Assembly (NCBI RefSeq): GCF_014854695.1
Contig: NZ_CP027557.1
Coordinates: 4,278,001-4,342,000, forward strand
Reading direction: 5' to 3'
DNA length: 64,000 nt
From: Rhodococcus rhodochrous
GTDB taxonomy: Bacteria > Actinomycetota > Actinomycetes > Mycobacteriales > Mycobacteriaceae
Numbering within the stretch: position 1 is the stretch's first letter; each line of letters starts with the position of its first letter. A program made the translations under genes and the position numbers. This document shows positions 61,649 through 64,000 of the stretch, one piece after another. Below the pieces are notes generated by a model. That model was given only the letters and a program-made list of their open reading frames with translations. It was not told where the DNA came from and did not search any database.

Positions 61649-63802
61649 TTGTCCGATGCCCCACGTCTGGTGATCCTCCGCGGCCACCGATTCTCGGGGA
61701 AGACGACACTTCTGCGGACATGGCTCATGACCGATCCCGAACCTCGTCGCGTCATTGCGTACGTCGGTCCGTCCACGGCGGATTCTGCCGCCGACCGTTA
61801 TTGGGCGCGGATATTCGATTCCGTACGCCGTTGCATCGACACCGAAGCCTCGCGCACGAGCCGGGGATTCGACGCCCTCCGCACCGCCCTGTCGACCGCG
61901 GACACACCCGTCACCCTCGTCCTCGACGGCACGCGACTCGACGAGGACGTCGCCGAGGGCATCGGCACCCTGCTCGCCGACGAACCGACCCTGCGCATCG
62001 TCGTCGCGACGCGCACCACGAGTTCCGCCGGTGCGGACATGCCCTCCGACACGAGGATCCTCACCTCCGCCGACCTCGCCTTCACCGTCGATGAAACAGC
62101 CGCGTACCTGCGTGATGCCGGTGTTCCGCAGGAGCGGTGGGTCGTGGAGCGGATCGTTCACCGCACCGGAGGGCTACCGGCCGTGATCGGCCGTCTCCCC
62201 GCAGCCCTGTGCTCCGCACCGCTCCCCGGAGCGACCGAGCTCGAGCGCCTCGTGGACGCGGTGACCGACTCGGTGACAGCGCGGACGATCAAGAACGAAC
62301 CACTCCTCGCACACCTGCTCCGACCGGTTCTGATGTCGGCGATGACCGACTCGCTGACCTGCGCGTCCCTCGCAGAGTCGGGCGTGGACGCCCCGACCTT
62401 TCTCACCACCCTCGAATCCCTCGGCCTGGTCGAACCCGTGCCCGGGAACTCGGCCCGGGTGTACCCGGACGCCGTCCGTCGGTCGTTGTTGCGACGGGCC
62501 GTGAACGACCTGCCGGCAGAACCGACGAGGACCTACCTCGTGGTACCAGGGAGCCCCGATCGCGGATCGGACGGCGCTGCGAAGCTCGGGCAGGTCGTCG
62601 CCCTACGGAGGGAGGGACGGTTCGCCGAGGCGGCGTCGATCTGCGACGAGCTCGCGTCGAGAGCGGCGTCCTCGTCGACGGCACCCGAAACGACGGTCGT
62701 CTCCGACGCCACCTTCTGTTTCCAGGCCGGGCTGACCTATTTCTTCGCGGTGCGTCCGCACGAAGCGATGGGCATGCTGCGCCGCGCCCGTTCCGCCGGG
62801 GCCGGGACACCCGTCGGCGAAGACGCCGCCGCCGTACTCGGGCTCATGCACGCCCTACGCGGAGAAGGGCCGGAGGCACGCGCGGCGCTCTCCACCGATC
62901 GGACGCCTCGCCGGCACCACCGCGACAGCGCACGACTCGCGCACACAGCCGAGCAGATCGCGGCGGCACTGCTCGCGATCGACCGACTCGAAACCGACGT
63001 GGCGCTCGACATCCTCGTCGACATCGAGGCGTCCACGGCCCCGAACGAGTTCTGGGCCCTCGCCCTCTACGCACAGGGCTCCCTCGCGCTGCTCACCCAC
63101 ACTCCGATGGACGGGCTGCGGCGCATCAAGGCAGAGATCCGGAAGCACCCGGAGCTCCACGCGGGGTACAACGCGGTGCTCGTCAACGCGATACGCGCCG
63201 ATCTCGAACTCGCGCTGGGCGATTTCGACCGGGCGCGGAATCTCGTCGCCGATTCCACCCACCTGTTCACCGCGCCCGTCCATGCCCGCATGCGTCTGCT
63301 GACGGGCGATCCGGCCGGCAGCGAAGCGCTCGTGCACCACTACGGGACCGATCCGATCTGCACGCCCCGCCAGGCGATGGAACTGGCCGTGCTCGGTGCC
63401 GCTGCCGCGTGCGCGCTCGGACGTGACAGCGAGGCCCGTCCTCACCTCGACCGGGCGATCGCGCTGTCGCAGCAGACCGGACTGTTGCGACCGTTCACCA
63501 TGGTCTCGCCGTTGATGGCGCGTCATCTCGGCTCGCTGGGAGTCGCCCTGCCGACCGCCTCGGAGCCGACGGCGCTCGACACGGCCACCTATCCGAAGTC
63601 GAAACCGGTGGTGCGACTGACGCCGCGCGAACGTGCGGTCCTCGACGGGTTGATCGCGGGTCGCTCGGCACGCACCATCGCGAAGGCCGAATTCGTCAGC
63701 GTGAACACGGTGAAGACGCAATTGCGGTCGCTGTACCGGAAGCTCGGTGTGAACTCCGGGAAGGACGCGGTGATCGCCGCCCGGCACCTCATGCTCGACT
63801 GA
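61649..63802 (+). CDS. Large LuxR-type (LAL-like) transcription regulator
   Basis: The 717-residue protein has an N-terminal ATP-binding domain (GHRFSGKTT from residue 12), a middle helical TPR-like region, and a C-terminal LuxR helix-turn-helix over the last 64 residues (LTPRERAVLDGLIAGRSARTI; VNTVKTQLRSLYRKLGV). Such regulators are often pathway activators. The only start I can find is a TTG at 61649 with a weak ribosome site. The frame stays open upstream to a stop at 61580 without ATG or GTG. Its targets are unknown; it follows the cobD operon on the same strand. Confidence 0.82.
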   Translation: MSDAPRLVILRGHRFSGKTTLLRTWLMTDPEPRRVIAYVGPSTADSAADRYWARIFDSVRRCIDTEASRTSRGFDALRTALSTADTPVTLVLDGTRLDEDVAEGIGTLLADEPTLRIVVATRTTSSAGADMPSDTRILTSADLAFTVDETAAYLRDAGVPQERWVVERIVHRTGGLPAVIGRLPAALCSAPLPGATELERLVDAVTDSVTARTIKNEPLLAHLLRPVLMSAMTDSLTCASLAESGVDAPTFLTTLESLGLVEPVPGNSARVYPDAVRRSLLRRAVNDLPAEPTRTYLVVPGSPDRGSDGAAKLGQVVALRREGRFAEAASICDELASRAASSSTAPETTVVSDATFCFQAGLTYFFAVRPHEAMGMLRRARSAGAGTPVGEDAAAVLGLMHALRGEGPEARAALSTDRTPRRHHRDSARLAHTAEQIAAALLAIDRLETDVALDILVDIEASTAPNEFWALALYAQGSLALLTHTPMDGLRRIKAEIRKHPELHAGYNAVLVNAIRADLELALGDFDRARNLVADSTHLFTAPVHARMRLLTGDPAGSEALVHHYGTDPICTPRQAMELAVLGAAAACALGRDSEARPHLDRAIALSQQTGLLRPFTMVSPLMARHLGSLGVALPTASEPTALDTATYPKSKPVVRLTPRERAVLDGLIAGRSARTIAKAEFVSVNTVKTQLRSLYRKLGVNSGKDAVIAARHLMLD

Positions 63803-63908
63803 CGCTCGGGTCCGGCCGTCTCAGAGTGTGTGTTCGACCGTGGTCATGTGGTGGTAGCCGATACGTACCAGCTCCGACAGCACGTCGGTGTCCACGGTCG
63901 ACAACCTG

Positions 63909-64000
63909 TCACGGAATGTCCCGCAGGTCCTCGATGCGATGGTCGAACTCCCCCTCGGTGTCGTCGACCGCGTCCTCGACCCGGCCGTTCTCGAGCGGCC
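63909..64000 (-). CDS. 3' end of a truncated minus-strand gene
   Basis: The window edge cuts this gene. The visible end encodes ENGRVEDAVDDTEGEFDHR and then IEDLRDIP before a stop at 63909-63911. Another minus-strand frame continues to a stop at 63820 with DRLSTVDTDVLSELVRIGYH and then HMTTVEHTL, which also looks coding. The two could be joined by a frameshift. I do not recognise the family. The span 63803-63908 holds only this second frame. Confidence 0.4.
   Translation of the reverse strand, partial: PLENGRVEDAVDDTEGEFDHRIEDLRDIP

Overview
The window looks like chromosome from a high-GC actinobacterium of the Nocardiaceae, most likely Rhodococcus or a close relative. I infer this from the strong G/C bias, frequent GTG starts, dense 4-base start/stop overlaps (ATGA, GTGA), and gene neighbourhoods recalled from mycobacteria (FprA, MetZ with a rhodanese, PurA beside an Rv0358-like protein, a cobaltochelatase-like ATPase with CobO and CobB). 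I recognise no rRNA, tRNA, CRISPR array, phage or insertion sequence.

The dominant theme is vitamin B12. I recognise five cobalamin riboswitches by eye (10870-10985 minus, 32010-32136 plus, 39490-39640 minus, 47808-47985 minus, 55432-55602 plus). Three precede separate FecBCD-type importers and two precede corrin synthesis units. Importer 1 (10767 to 7989) runs into a metallo-hydrolase/CobU fusion, so it probably serves corrinoid salvage. Importer 2 (32182-35335) carries a FhuF-like 2Fe-2S protein and a conserved unknown protein. Importer 3 (39464 to 36569) stands alone. The synthesis genes are cobF and cobN on the minus strand (43399-47741), cobG-cobH-cobIJ on the plus strand (48006-51309), cobM-cobL on the minus strand (53401-55379), and chelatase ATPase-cobO-cobB/cobC-cobD on the plus strand (55652-61435). 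CobF, CobG and CobN indicate the aerobic route. cobA, cobK, cobQ, cobS and cobT are not seen here. A B12-dependent ribonucleotide reductase (15546-18323) is a likely consumer of the cofactor.

Region by region. 1-2934 holds a luciferase-like oxidoreductase, a DUF1684 protein and a TauE-type permease. 2939-6222 is a compact secretion operon: a TasA-like protein, a SipW-type signal peptidase and a large acidic exported protein, the two exported proteins sharing one N-terminal motif. 6643-10985 is B12 uptake and salvage. 11011-27862 is mostly housekeeping and metabolic genes (metZ, rhodanese, fprA, nrdJ, CoA racemase, a MocR regulator, phoD, purA, terD). 28049-32002 is a four-gene glycosyltransferase operon of unknown product. 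32010-39640 holds importers 2 and 3. 39754-43416 has a likely gene remnant, two short-chain dehydrogenases, a membrane protein, a tiny charged protein and a methyltransferase. 43399-61435 is corrin synthesis, interrupted by a TetR/MFS efflux pair with a double operator. 61649-64000 has a large LuxR-type regulator and the end of a truncated gene.

All family calls come from reading the sequence and remembered family features; no search was run.
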